NCBI GenBank assembly: GCA_009103225.1
Contig: RHPI01001946.1
Location: forward strand, 383,829 to 435,206
Direction: 5' to 3'
Origin: Chlorokybus atmophyticus
Taxonomy: Eukaryota; Streptophyta; Chlorokybophyceae; Chlorokybales; Chlorokybaceae
DNA: 51,378 bases
Below are positions 9,180 through 19,353 of the stretch, one piece after another; within the stretch, counting starts at the first letter, position 1, and the number at the start of each line of letters is the position of its first letter. Made by a program: the position numbers and the translations under genes. The notes under the pieces were generated by a model that searched no databases, was not told the DNA's origin, and saw nothing but the letters and a program-made list of their open reading frames with translations.

Positions 9180-10307
9180 ATGGAAACTAGCTACGGCAAA
9201 TTGCAAAGTTGGACACCGACAACTACAGTACCTGGTGTGTGGAGATGAAGGCGTTGCTGATGTACAAGACACTGTGGAAGTATGTGGATTCGAAGGCGAC
9301 AGCACCACAACTACGGGAGCACTCCGTTTGGCTTGAGACTTCATTATAGGCACATGCCTTGATAGTGTTGAACTGCAAGCCGCATCACTTTCCCATGCTA
9401 TCTGCATGTGAGCATGGTAAGCAAGCTCGGGAGAAGCTTGCATCCCTGTACCAGGCTAGAAACAACAAGGCAAGGAAGCTGACCTGAAGAAGCAGTTGAA
9501 CTCCATCAAGAAAGAGGCAGGAGAACCGGTCACAAAATATGTGGCACGTGCAAGGGATCTCTGGGCGGACCTTACGGCTGTTGGCAACAAAGTGGAGGAG
9601 GAGGACGTTGTACTGGCTGTACTGGCAGGACTACTATTCGAGTTTGAAGTGGTCTCAACTCCACTGGAGACGTCGTCATCAGTCTTGCCCTGAACGATGT
9701 GCTGCCCAAGCTACTCACCGTAGAGCAGAAGACAACAAGCAAGGAGTATCATGCAGATGCAGTGGCTTTCTACAACAGAGGAAAGCCTGGAGCACACAAC
9801 AAGCAGCGGAGAATTGGCAACTACAACAAGACCACAATTCGTGGTGGGAATCCATATAGCAAGCTGACTTGTCATACCTGTGGAGTGGTTTGGCATATCA
9901 GTAGAAACTGTACTAAGCGTCATCGGGAAGGAGGCGCAAGCACCAGCAATGGCGGCGGCAAGGAGAAGTCGGTTGCATTTGCTGCAACATTGAGACGACA
10001 TCATGCATTTGGAGGCTGGATAATCGACTCTAGCTGCGGCAGGCACAGTACCCCTTATGCGGAGTTGCTGGAGGGCTACACAAAGCTGACTCATCCAATC
10101 ATGGTGGAAGGCTTCAATGGTCAAGTGCAAAAGGGCATTGGCATTGGCATAGGCATATTGCAATGCCATGTTGGTGACAGTTTGAGGGAAGTCTTGTTGC
10201 GAGAGGTGTTGCACATTCCTGGGGCTGCTAAAACTCTGTTTATTGTGTCGACCGCTGAGCGCGTGGGAGCTAGAATTGTGTTCGAGAAGGGGCGCTGTAA
10301 GGTTTAA
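9180..10307 (+). pseudogene. copia-1 gag and protease (broken)
   Basis: Copia Gag: DNYSTWCVEMKALL near the N-terminus, an LNCKPHHFP block, VTKYVARARDLWADL (Retrotran_gag_2 / UBN2 type), then a CCHC knuckle C-HT-C-GVVW-H-ISRN-C at about 9875. The protease follows as WIIDSSCGRH, where the family has D-S-G, so the active-site Gly is replaced. The start is frameshifted within the first 12 codons, a TAG interrupts the frame at about 9347, and frameshifts lie near 9480 and 9695. The last 203 codons (9699-10307) are open. It would form the particle and cleave the polyprotein if intact. Confidence 0.85.
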
Positions 10308-11300
10308 CTGGATGGGGTCGTTTGCATGGAAGGCACCAAGCATGGGAGCTTTCACCTGATGAACCAACCTCGTCATGCGCAAGCCTGTGCCTGTGATGAA
10401 AGAGAAGGAGACTGCGGAGCTATGGCATCACCAATTTTAGCACCTGAGCTACGGCAATCTCTCTCGCCTGGTCTTTAAAGGCATGGCATGATCGATGGCA
10501 TCAACATAAAAAAGGCGGACTTTGAGGCTGCATTTGGTGTGCTCTGTAAACCATGTGTGATGGCGAAGCAGCATCGCATGCCATTTCAGTCATCTGCCTC
10601 GCATAGTCGGCATCTTGATGAATTAGTGCACATTAGTGTTTGCGGGCCTATGCGCGTTATGGCAAAGGGATGGATAAGGTACTTTGCAACTTTTCTCAAT
10701 GACCACAGCAAGCTTTCTGTCATCTATTCTTTAAAGTTGAAGTCAGACGTTGCTGGAGCTATTTGAACTTTTGTGGCATTGCTGAAAACGCGGTCTGGCA
10801 AGAAGGTAAAAGCGATGCGGAGCGATCGAAGAGGGGAGTACGTCCAATACGAGTTGAAGGAGTACATCGCCAGCAACGGCATATGCCACGAGACAACGGC
10901 ACCCTGTACACTGCAGCAGAATGGAGCGGCTGAGTGACTGAACAGGACACTGATGGAGCGTGTACGCGCCATGCTCAACGATAATCAGCTGCAGGACAGT
11001 CTGTGGAGTGAAGCTATTCTCACCGCCAATTACATACGCAATTGGTCACCTGTGAGTTCTGAGCAGAAGACACCGTGAGAGCTCTTCTATGGCTCTGCAC
11101 CAGATGTGAGTGGCATGCGTGTGTTCGGGTGCATCGCATATGCACCGGTGCCCAAGCAACTCAGGCACAAGTTGGAGCCAGTTAGCAAGAAGGGAGTCTT
11201 CGTCGGCTATGCAGCTGGTTCCAAGGCGTACTAGATCCTGCTAGAGCAAGAGAAAAAGGTTATTGCAAGCAGAGAGGTGGTGTTTCATGTGGGTTCATCA
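10308..11300 (+). pseudogene. copia-1 integrase (broken)
   Basis: Copia integrase: zinc-region Cys pair in VLCKPCVMAKQ, LVHISVCGP (the first catalytic Asp appears as Ile; family LVHSDVCGP), SDRRGEY (second Asp plus GEY), QQNGAAE-LNRT (third residue). In-frame TGA codons at about 10764, 10935 and 11076 and a TAG at about 11232 break it, and there is a frameshift near 10490. The C-terminal KKGVFVGY block is preserved. It is closely related to the integrase piece at 1695-2576. Confidence 0.85.
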
Positions 11301-13080
11301 CAATTGAAAGCTGACTTCTACCCTAAGGACAACAACGCGCGGGCGCAAGAGTTTTCTGAGGTTGAGGTTGAGGAGACAAAGGGCGCGGCAGTCATCCTGG
11401 ATGAGCACGACTTGACTGAGGCTAGCAATGTGGAGCAACATCAGCACCAGTCAACTTGCAGGTGTCCTGAGAGGGAGAGAAGCGCACCTAACTTTTATAA
11501 GGCACACGTGGCGAGTGTGCGAAAGGATAAGGAGGAGCCAAGCACCCATGTGGAGGCGCTGCGCGCACCTGACGCGGAGCAGTGGCAACGGGCTATGGAC
11601 GAGGAGATTGCGTCACTTTACGCCAATAATACATGAATGCTGGTTAAGGTGCCTGAAGGTGCCAAGCCCATTCCTGTCAAGTTGGTCTTTAAGGTGAAGC
11701 GTGATGGTCGAGGCAACATTGAGCGGTACAAAGCAAGGCTGGTGGCAAAGGGCTTCCTGCAACGAAATAGCGTTGACTTTATAAAAGTTTTTGCTCCCGC
11801 AAGTAAGCATGTCACCTTTCATGCATTGTTGGCTATGGTTGCTGCTGAGGACCTGAAGATGCATCACTTCGACATGAAGACTGCCTTCCTTTATGAAGAG
11901 TTAGAGGAAGAGATCTACATTGAACAACCACCTGAATATGAAGAAGGAGAGCGCGGTGTGGCCTGCAAGCTGATCAAGGCATTATATTGGCTACGGCAAG
12001 CACCTCGTATGTGGCACATTCGGCTTACAATGGAGTTGGAGTCGTTGGGCTTTAAGGCATCAACTGCTGACCTTGGGCTCTTCTTCCACGAGGCAAAGAA
12101 GGTGTGGTTGTTAATGTATGTGGACGATATTATCGTTATCGCAAGGCAAGCGAAGTTCGTGCACGAGACCAAGCTTGCATTGCAGCAAGCATTCTCGATG
12201 CGTGATCTTGGAGAGGCCAAGTTCTTTTTTGGCATGGTGGTTGAGCGCAATAGAGCGACGCGCACTATTCAGATCAGCTAGGAGCAGATGGTAAAGAGAC
12301 TGGTTGCCAAGTTTGTATTAACTGAGGCAAAGACCAAGTCTACACCACTGGCGGTCGGTACCAACCTCGTCAAGGCGAAGGAGGGAGAGGTACTTAACAA
12401 GGCTCAATACCCTTTCGGTCAACTGGTAGGCAGCATGCTTCATCTGGCAGTGTGCACGCCTCTAAACATTGCACATGCTGTTGGAGTCCTTGCTCGCTAC
12501 ATGTTTGCACCGTCCATTGAGCACTGGAGGGCTGCAAAGGGGGTACTACGCTATGTGGCGGGAAGCGCTTTTATTGGCATCAAGTTTGGTCGTGGCGACA
12601 CTGAGCTGATAGGCTATTGCAACTCGGACTTTGCTGGAGACCTCGACAGCAGAAGGTCTACTACTGGCTATGTGTTCATACTCAACAGAGGAGTTGTGAG
12701 CTGGAACATGAGGCTGCATGCAATTACAGCGGCATCCACATTTGCAGCGGAGTACATGGCGGCAGTGGCAGCGATGAAGGAAGCATTATGGCTTCGCAAG
12801 CTAATGGCGGATCTTTGAAGCATCCCATGGATTGCATAACATTCAAGTGGCGACAATCAAGGCGCCATCCAATTGCTGAAGCACCCAATCGCTTCTTCAC
12901 GCATAAAGCACATTGACGTCATGCATCGTTTTCTGTGAGACAAAGTCATGAGAAAGGAGGTTGTCTTCTCGTATTGCAAGACTGAAGACATGCTCGCGGC
13001 CTTCATGACGAAGGCACTATCACCAATGAAGTTCAAGGCATGCTGTGTTGGTCTTGGCATTTGTGTTTGGGTAGGAGCTT
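11301..13080 (+). pseudogene. copia-1 reverse transcriptase and RNase H (broken)
   Basis: Copia RT begins with W-AMDEEI and VFKVKRDGRGNIERYKARLVAKG, then FDMKTAFL (catalytic Asp), MYVDDIIVIA (YVDD at 12117-12128) and FSMRDLGEAKFFFGM. RNase H shows YCNSDFAGDLDSRRSTTGY and AEYMAAVAAMKEALWL. Two in-frame stops (TGA at 11634-11636, TAG at 12279-12281) separate frames of 119, 214 and 176 codons, and the last part (after 12818) is frameshifted. Both isolated stops can be explained by one transition each. Otherwise this is the best preserved Copia RT in the window. Confidence 0.9.
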
Positions 13081-13103
13081 GGGTCAAGCTGCTTGTGTGG
13101 GAG

Positions 13104-13537
13104 TATTAAAGAGTGACGTCCAGTTAGCTCGACCTCGATAGACAAAGGCATCGAGTGCTAATAGTTGGTTAAGTCCTTGTGCACGTTGTAGTTGCAATAA
13201 GAGGACTCATACCGAGCAGTTGTGAGTCTATAGCTCGATATTTGCATAGTCTAATTAAGGACGCTTGAAGACCCGAACCTGGAGCTCAACAACAGTCTGG
13301 TGAACAATTCAGAGCTCCGGTGGATGTAGTGGAACTTTCTGACTACTTAGTTGCTAGAGATGTGACATAGCTTGTTGGAAAGCTCTCAAAGTTAGCTACG
13401 CGGTGCAACTTAGAGCGTCCAATATACACGCGTGTAGAAGGAATAGTTGTTGCTATTGGCTCAACACTTTGGCGGCTGGTGTGTTGTGCATGTCGTGCTT
13501 GGCCCTGCTGCATGTATGCAATAGCTTCCGAACAATA
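13104..13537 (+). repeat. copia-1 3' LTR
   Basis: 434 bp, starts TATTAAAGAG after a GTGTGGGAG purine tract and ends AACAATA. The terminal bases TATT...AATA form an inverted repeat instead of the usual TG...CA. It differs from the 5' copy at many positions, so it is much older than the chromovirus. Confidence 0.88.
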
Positions 13538-13958
13538 GAGGAGGAGGAGGACCCAATATGGAGGAGTCACCAATCAACAACATTCCACACCCTCAGAATA
13601 CAGATACTTGCCATCAGTCTCAGCAGCAAGCATTGGAGGACGAAGCTGTGGAGGTCCAGTAGGAGCCCAGGTACATGCTGAGGAGCATGAGACCGGAGGA
13701 AGGACGCTTCATAATCTTGGCAACATTAACCAAAGAAAAGGAGCCTACCACAAATGAGGAGGCAATGACAGCCCTGGACACGGAGCTGTGGCAGCATGCA
13801 ATGGACGAGGAAATAGCATCCTTGCACGCCAATGGCACATGCAGGCTAGAGAAGGTCCCACCTGAAGCGAAGCCCTTACCGGTGAAGTGGGTGTACAATA
13901 TCAAGCACAATGGGCAAGGCCGCATTGAGAGATGAAAGGCACGGTTGGTAGTGAAGGG
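13538..13958 (+). pseudogene. copia-2 linker and RT N-terminus
   Basis: Resumes copia-2 after copia-1: an acidic EEEDP linker, then ELWQHAMDEEIASLHANGT, WVYNIKHNGQGRIER and KARLVVKG, the start of a Copia RT. A TAG lies at about 13660, a TGA precedes KARLVV at about 13933, and a frameshift lies in the linker. It ends at AAGGG (13954-13958), the target site of the next insertion. The protein continues at 26921. A related fragment lies at 37905-38283. Confidence 0.8.
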
Positions 13959-14590
13959 TGTCATGCCAACTACCCTCGCATGCCAGTCCTCCTCGAGCAT
14001 GCCTACATCCAGCTCCAAGCCCGAACTGCCAGCATGAAGACCGCACGCGCCCCAGCCTACTCCTAGCTACTGCAAACTTCATATAGCTAGGGCTACTCTA
14101 CAGACCTCGCTGTAGGAACCGCGCGTAGCTGATCAGTTATGAATCTGTTATGAGCTCATGTGCTATAACGAATCTTAGAGGATTGCCGTAGTAGCATACG
14201 GCCTCAATGTGACCGTTGGCCTAGTGCGCGCTTGGCACTGCATAGTCATGATTGTACATGTATAACTAGGAAGTCATGTCACTAGACTCAATGGTGACAC
14301 TGTGAGTGAGTACCGAGAGTAGAGACTCTTAATTTAAGAGCTTGTGAAGTGACTTGAATTGAAAGCGCACCGTTCCGGTTGCCAAGAATTGCCGTACTAC
14401 GTGAGACATAGTGTATGCTCTTGTGCGATGTGCTTGTCATTGCTGTGAGCTTAATGGTGGTGTGTTTGCTGTATCAGTTGGGACATAGCATCTTTGAGTT
14501 GCTTAATTATTCACCTCACTTAACAATGTAACACACCATCCACTCATACAACGAATTGTGTAAATCACTATTATCGTAGTGGCTGTTCAC
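13959..14590 (+). repeat. 5' terminal repeat block L of the methyltransferase Gypsy element
   Basis: About 630 bp, clearly homologous to 26047-26676: shared words include CATGCCAACTACCCTC, CTCGAGCATGCCTACATC, TAGCATACGGCCTC, GGAAGTCATGTC and GTGAGACATAGTGTATGCTC. The two copies differ at many positions and indels, so the element is old. Similarity ends near GTGGCT at 14585. Confidence 0.85.
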
Positions 14591-14830
14591 TCACAGTGTC
14601 ACCCTCTTTGCTCAAGTGAGTGCGTAGCATTTTGCGTCAGGTAGTGCAGTCTGTATCTGAAGATACATTTTTGTGCATTCATTATCATTGGCATCACATA
14701 GTGCGCACACAAGCGCTAGTTTGGTAAGTGGTAGCAGCATAAAGATAAACAGTAGAGCACAAACACTCTACCCTGCATACACTTTCACCTATGAACTAGT
14801 TGTATGTAGGCCCACCTCCAATACACGAGG
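14591..14830 (+). other. Leader between terminal block and gag
   Basis: No gene seen. It does not resemble the X block that follows L at the 3' end. No convincing tRNA primer site was found here. Confidence 0.4.
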
Positions 14831-15549
14831 GTGACCTCAGCAGCTGGAGCCCAACCTCCAATCTCACCTACGAGCGGACCCGCGACGGGAGCAATAATCG
14901 CAGCAAACTCTCGCATTTTGTCTCCGGCTTCATCCGCTTCGGTCTACTCCTCGCCATCGAGCTTTCCCACTATTGTCCGACAGCGACAACTACGAGATGG
15001 AGTCTTTAAGTTCAACCACATCTCTGCACTTCTCCGGACCTGTCATCACTACCGCATTGGACGAATTCAACATCACCTTTCATTCCAAGACGCGACAGCA
15101 AGTTCTGAAGAACAAAGATTGGTCAAATGAAAATTTTCCACATTGCTGCTCAATATGTGGAGCAGCAATAAAGCACACAATGTCTGAAAGTCTGTTGCTA
15201 AATTGCATCGAGTTCATGGCTATGGCGAGCTCGCCAACACCATAGCATCTGCATCACTGCCCGTACGGCAGCCGTCGCTTCACCCGCCATTCCAGTTGCA
15301 GACGCCGGCTTGTCCATAGCTGCAGCCATTGAGCGGGCAGAGGAGGAGGAGCCTGAGTCGCTGATTCCACCAAACCCGTGCAGAGATTGAGACCAAGATG
15401 GTCGCACGACGGGCCCGGATCCTGGACCGTTCTGCAACTATCCTTAAGAACAACGAGCTGCAACCGCTAAGGTGGGCACACCTCTGGTAATACCTGGCTT
15501 TCGTACAAGGAGCAGTGCTTTCACCCTCGGGTCAGTCGCACTGCGCGCA
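14831..15549 (+). pseudogene. Probable gag region of the methyltransferase Gypsy element
   Basis: Open frames at 14831-15130 and 14973-15245, then frameshifted pieces up to 15549, including an Ala/Glu-rich IAAAIERAEEEEPE stretch and ETKMVARRARILDRSATIL with NNELQPLRWAHLW. No known domain is certain. The gag call rests on position (between the terminal block and the methyltransferase), composition and lack of any other assignment. It is cut at 15549 by a tyrosine-recombinase element. Moderate to low certainty. Confidence 0.45.
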
Positions 15550-15757
15550 ATATGAGTTCATGAAGCGCACGAAATGCGCGCCCATGAACTCAAGAACTCG
15601 TTAATCAGTTATGAGACTCTTGTGCCCCTAGTGCCTTGGGCACTTGGGGGCACAAGCACTCACCACATGTGAGTTGTGAGTCACAAGCTCCTTATCTGGT
15701 CGCTTGAAACCCTAGCGCGGCGGCGCCATCCTTGGCGAGGGTGGCGAGTGTGGTTAG
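15550..15757 (+). repeat. Terminal block A (hairpin cluster), copy a
   Basis: Successive inverted repeats: GAGTTCATG...CATGAACTC (15554-15591); CTTGTGCCCC...GGGGGCACAAG (15619-15656) containing AGTGCC-TTG-GGCACT; then ACTCAC...GTGAGT. The same block occurs at 18395-18598, 30955-31158 and, inverted, 20868-21071. It marks element ends and probably holds recombinase sites or RNA structure. Confidence 0.9.
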
Positions 15758-15782
15758 GAGGAAGAATAGGCGGTCGACCTCC

Positions 15783-16238
15783 ATGATCACCATACGGTCA
15801 AAAGGTGCCCGTGGCGATGGAGAGGACGTGGAAGCCACGGCCAAGGCGGCTAGGCTTGCCGCCAATAGGCTGGCGCGGGCTACAAGTCGGCGTCGCCACA
15901 CCTTGAGTGAGGAGGAGGAGAGAAGAGCGGCGAGTGAGGAGAGACGGGTGCGCCCCCCCCCCCCCCCCCCCCCCCCNCCCGTGGAGGTGGGAGAAGAGGA
16001 GGTGAACAAGGAGGGTGACGATGATGAGGACGAGGATGATGAGGACCCGCCCGTCGTCACTTACAAGCGTAAAAAGAGGGAGGCAAGCCCGCTCTCCAAC
16101 ACTTCCACCCCGTCCATGACACCCACGGGGGCCATGGCGAGGAGGTTGGAGGAGTTGGAGGCGAAAAACATGCGTCTTAGGCATGGGAAGGCGCCCGTCA
16201 TCCCTCATGATGAGCCCATCGATGAGCCCAACCACCCG
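15783..16238 (+). pseudogene. Tyrosine-recombinase element ORF1 (gag-like), N-terminal part
   Basis: Starts MITIRS (15783), as in the copies at 31521 (MVTRSQ) and minus 20838 (MTTTRS). It has an Ala/Arg-rich region, SEEEERRAA, an acidic Glu/Asp stretch, the VVTYKR motif and a short heptad-like ARRLEELEAKNMRL coiled coil. A 24-base C-run with an N (15955-15978) distorts the Arg/Pro stretch and may be a sequencing artefact. At 16238, after EPNHPLLS, it is fused to an inverted recombinase copy, so the second half and the zinc knuckle are missing. Confidence 0.75.
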
Positions 16239-17135
16239 CTACTCAGCCTTCACGGCTTGGGTCGCAGCTCCCGAACGAGCACAGTGTGTGCCAAAACGCG
16301 TGGGGTCCTCCCCTGCCGCCTTAATGGCTGCCTTCTCCCAACCAAGGATAGTGCCGTATGGCACCACAGTGTTGCGTATGACACACGTTCCCCCGGCTCG
16401 GATAATGGAGCGCAGCAACTTGCCTGGTCCCGCGTGCCGATATCCCGAGGCAAATAACAACTTCTCGGTGTGCATCACCGGGCATAAGTCACCGCCCACA
16501 GCAGCTATGTGCACTGTGGCGCCCACACCATGTTGCTCGGTTTTGTTGCGCGGGATGACGAGATCTATACGGCCTGGGCGAAAAACAATGTTCTGCGCGT
16601 TTACCTCCGCCAGGTCAGAATATCGCATCATACCCGCAAATCTCAGCAGCACCGTCACTGTTTGCAACATGGCCACCAAGTCCCACCCGTCGCGAGCAAA
16701 GTGCGACACCATGGCTCGCAAGAGCTCAGGCGTGTAGGCGTCCTTCTGCCGTGTGTTCAAGGGCAGCAGCCTGGCAGCGGCCTTACGAACCACCGCAACG
16801 AGTGCATGCGCAGTGGGAGAGGCCTGGCCTGCCATGGCATGCGCAGCATGTATGGCCGAAGAGGCAAATTTCACAGGTGCCGGGGTGGTTGAATCCACCA
16901 ACATCTTGGTCAAGAACAGGTCCACTGTGCCAGGGTCTGCTGGCCGGGCAGCCCAACCACAAGGCGTGCAGAACTCCACAAAGCGACGCCAGTAGCCCTC
17001 ATAGCCCCGCAGGGTGCTAGTAGCACGTGACGCCGCTGCCACTGCTGGGTATAAGGTGCGCAGGCGCTCAATCTCGTAGTCTCCGGGGACGTTGGGCATG
17101 AGCGACTGTACGCTTCGCTCAATAGTATACAGCAT
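16239..17135 (-). pseudogene. Tyrosine recombinase, inverted and 3'-truncated
   Basis: 298-codon frame closely matching the complete recombinase at 17330-18346 and 35473-36489. It keeps the N-terminal SAM-like DNA-binding region (STLRGYEGYWRRF), the first catalytic Arg region (MMRYSDLAEV) and the H-x-x-R box (THCARSG), but ends at AVKAE before the W...Y box, so the nucleophilic Tyr is lost at the fusion point 16238/16239. It cannot be catalytically active. It is arranged head to head with the next copy. Confidence 0.9.
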
Positions 17136-18180
17136 GTGTCAATGGCCAGAATCAAAGGCCCAGCAGAATCAAAGGCCCAGAATCAAAGGCCCAGCTTGCT
17201 TGTGGCCCAGCCCGCAAGTCACGGAACTTCAAGGGGGCTTGCCCAACAGTCGTATGTGGGCATTGCGAATTGACTTGCATTTTGGCCATTGACACATGCT
17301 GTACTATTGAGCGAAGCTTACAGTCGCTCATGCCCAACGTCTCCGGAGACTACGAGATAGAGCGCCTGCGCACCTTATACCCAGCAGTGGCAGCGGCGTC
17401 ACGTGCTACTAGCACCCTGCGGGGCTATGAGGGCTACTGGCGTCGCTTTGTGGAGTTCTGCACGCCTTGTGGTTGGGTTGCCCTGCCAGCAGACCCTGGC
17501 ACAGTGGCCCTGTTCTTGACCAAGATGTTGGCGGATTCAACCACCCCGGCACCTGTAAAACATGCCTCTTCGGCCATACATGCTGCGCATGCCATGGCAG
17601 GCCAGGCCTCTCCCATTGCGCATGCACTCGTTGCGGTGGTTCGTAAGGCCGCTGCCAGGCTGCTGCCCTTGAACACACGAAAGAAGGACGCCTACACGCC
17701 TGAGCTCTTGCGAGCCATGGTGTCGCACTTTGCTCGCGATGGGTGGGACTTGGTGGCCAGGTTGCAAACAGTGACGGTGCTGCTGAGATTTGCGGTTATG
17801 ATGCGGTATTTTGCCCTGGCGGAGGTAAACGCGCAGGACATTGTTTTTCGCCCAGGCCGTATGGATCTCGTCATCCCGCGCAACAATACCGAGCAACATG
17901 GTGTGGGCGCCATAGTGCACATAGCTGCTGTGGGCGGTGACTTATGCCCGGTGATGCACACCGAGAAGTTGTTATTTGCCTCGGGATATCGGCACGCGGG
18001 ACCAGGCAAGTTGCTGCGCTCCATTATCCAAGCCGGGGGAACGTGTGTCATACGCAACACTGTGGTGCCATACGGCACTATTCTTGGTTGGGAGAAGGCA
18101 CCCATTAAGGCGGCAGGGGAGGACCCCACGCGTTTTGGCACACACTGTGCTCGTTCGGGAGCTGCGACCCAAGCCGTGAA
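16239..18180. repeat. Long inverted repeat of two recombinase genes
   Basis: Left arm 17153-16239, right arm about 17277-18180, each about 0.9 kb and nearly identical at protein level, with a spacer of about 125 bp. The spacer contains three copies of AGAATCAAAGGCCC (about 17149-17195). A read-through transcript would fold into a long hairpin. Confidence 0.85.
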
Positions 18181-18346
18181 GGCTGGTGTGCCCCAACACC
18201 TGTGGCAGCAGTTTGGACGTTGGAAGTCTGCCACTGCAGCTGGGGGCTATGTGCGCGCAGCGTTGCCTGAGTTGCACACACTTACGAGGAGCCTTGGCTT
18301 GGGTGGCACGTGCTCTTGCTGTTTTTATCCATCTATCGACCCATAG
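17330..18346 (+). CDS. Tyrosine recombinase (DIRS/PAT-type integrase)
   Basis: 338-residue recombinase starting at MPNVSGDYEIERLRTLYP; the frame is open a little further upstream (to 17270) but without an ATG. N-terminal core-binding domain (STLRGYEGYWRRFVEFC, TVALFLTKML), catalytic Arg in MMRYFALAEV, Lys-containing PRNNTEQ strand, H-x-x-R box THCARSGAATQAV, and the GRWKSATAAGGYVRAA box with the nucleophilic Tyr. Compared with the 35473 copy, the first box reads RYFALAEV instead of RYSDLAEV, and the His of GHW is Arg here, so activity is doubtful. Such enzymes insert circular cDNA without target duplication. No RT partner remains in this copy. Confidence 0.88.
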   Translation: MPNVSGDYEIERLRTLYPAVAAASRATSTLRGYEGYWRRFVEFCTPCGWVALPADPGTVALFLTKMLADSTTPAPVKHASSAIHAAHAMAGQASPIAHALVAVVRKAAARLLPLNTRKKDAYTPELLRAMVSHFARDGWDLVARLQTVTVLLRFAVMMRYFALAEVNAQDIVFRPGRMDLVIPRNNTEQHGVGAIVHIAAVGGDLCPVMHTEKLLFASGYRHAGPGKLLRSIIQAGGTCVIRNTVVPYGTILGWEKAPIKAAGEDPTRFGTHCARSGAATQAVKAGVPQHLWQQFGRWKSATAAGGYVRAALPELHTLTRSLGLGGTCSCCFYPSIDP

Positions 18347-18394
18347 CGACCCCCCTGCGTGAGGTGTGTGTCGCATATAACTTGTGTGTGAGTT
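18333..18394 (+). repeat. Terminal block B1
   Basis: CTATCGACCCATAGCGACCC...CGCATATAAC-TGTGTGTGAGTT directly after the recombinase stop; repeated at 18831-18892 and 36476-36537. It is the outer part of the split direct repeat. Confidence 0.85.
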
Positions 18395-18598
18395 ATATGA
18401 GTTCATAAGCGCATGAAATGCGCGCCCATGAACTCAAGCATTCGTCAATGAGTTATGAGACTCTTGTGCCCCTAGTGCCTTGGGCACTTGGGGGCACAAG
18501 AACTCACCAGACGTGAGTTGTGAGTCACAAGCTCCTTATCTAGTCGCTTGAAACCCTAGCGCGGCGGCGCCATCCTTAGCGAGGGTGGCGAGTGTGGT
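18395..18598 (+). repeat. Terminal block A2 (hairpin cluster), copy b
   Basis: About 204 bp, same hairpin series as 15550-15757, placed between B1 and B2. Confidence 0.9.
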
Positions 18599-18892
18599 AT
18601 ACTTTGCAGGCGTACAGGCTTCTCAAGCTTCAACCTCAATGTCGGCAGCACTGACGCCATCCACGAGTCGAAGACCGACGAAGCGCGTGACTTTCGCACC
18701 TGGCGTGAAGAAGTAGTTCTTGTAGTTGTAGCCTAGCGCCCTAGTGCAAACTTGTGTATGAATCAGCCTAAATCTGTACACTTGTACATTTGTATTGTAA
18801 TGCACTTGGGTGCTGGGCATAGCCACCGTGCTATCGACCCATAGCGACCCCCCAGTATGAGCTGTTTGTCGCATATAACTCGTGTGTAAGTT
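18599..18892 (+). repeat. Terminal block B2
   Basis: About 294 bp (ACTTTGCAGG-GTACAGGCTTCTCA start), homologous to 31159-31420, ending with the 62-bp B1-like sequence at 18831-18892. No gene is seen in it. Confidence 0.8.
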
Positions 18893-19353
18893 GGCAGGGA
18901 CGCGAGCAAACTCATGATGCTTTATCCAGTCGTGAACAAGGTCCTCCTCTGTGCTAGTGTAGGATACTGCACACGACTACAAAGTGATCTCAACAACGGA
19001 GCTTAGCCAGAGCTTTAATGGCATGATGAGCGTAAAATGGCCACAACTTGTGCAAACAGTGTCCGCATTGGGTCCTGTTTTGCTCGGCACAACGCCATCC
19101 ACCTCATTGTAATAGTCATAACATGTCGATCCATTCGAGGGGGTTCTGAGGACCCCAGCAAAAGTTACAAGCAAAATAGCGATTTTGTAAATAATGGATC
19201 ACAAATCCAACACTTTCATTCATCCAGCTCGCAATTTGATTCACTAAAGCAGCAGCTGCAAACACAGAAGAGTGCCCCACCCGGCTATAACATCAACAGT
19301 GCAAGTGTACAGCTACTAGGCTGTCATAACAGCTACAGAGCTGCGCTACCAAA
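18893..19353 (-). other. Non-coding part of inverted tyrosine-recombinase element
   Basis: No supportable gene. On the minus strand this follows the ORF1 stop and begins with the same GGTAGC-CAGCTCTGTA and TGTACACTTG words as 33032-33100 in the 30955 element, then diverges. It is the gag-to-RT spacer of the inverted element, truncated at 18893. Confidence 0.5.

Larger units (their letters stand above)
2577..13537 (+). mobile_element. copia-1: Copia element with nested Gypsy insertion in its 5' LTR
   Basis: LTR about 434 bp (5' copy split as 2577-2646 plus 8701-9065; 3' copy 13104-13537), primer binding site at 9066, gag-protease-integrase-RT-RNase H in Copia order, and a purine-rich GTGTGGGAG tract before the 3' LTR. 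Without the nested Gypsy element it would be about 4.9 kb, a normal Copia length. Several in-frame stops and frameshifts make it non-autonomous. It sits in the integrase-to-RT linker of copia-2. I could not define a clean target duplication: left flank TTGAG, right flank GAGGA. Confidence 0.85.
15550..18892 (+). mobile_element. Rearranged tyrosine-recombinase retroelement (DIRS/PAT type)
   Basis: Left end is hairpin block A (15550-15757), followed by ORF1 (gag-like), an inverted recombinase copy, then a forward recombinase gene and 3' blocks B1 (18333-18394), A2 (18395-18598) and B2 (to 18892). A1...B1-A2-B2 is the split-direct-repeat pattern known from PAT/Ngaro elements. The RT, RNase H and most of gag are deleted, so it is non-autonomous. 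It lies inside the gag-to-methyltransferase interval of the Gypsy element, next to an inverted partner ending at 21071. Confidence 0.75.

Noticed and set aside
2577-13537. Clean target duplication for copia-1
   Set aside because: Flanks TTGAG and GAGGA share only GAG; the terminal bases are ambiguous, so no duplication is claimed.
15955-15978. Poly-C run with N inside ORF1, and similar runs at 1-16 and 19533-19541
   Set aside because: The matching place in other copies is a shorter C-run; the Ns indicate an assembly or sequencing problem, not biology.
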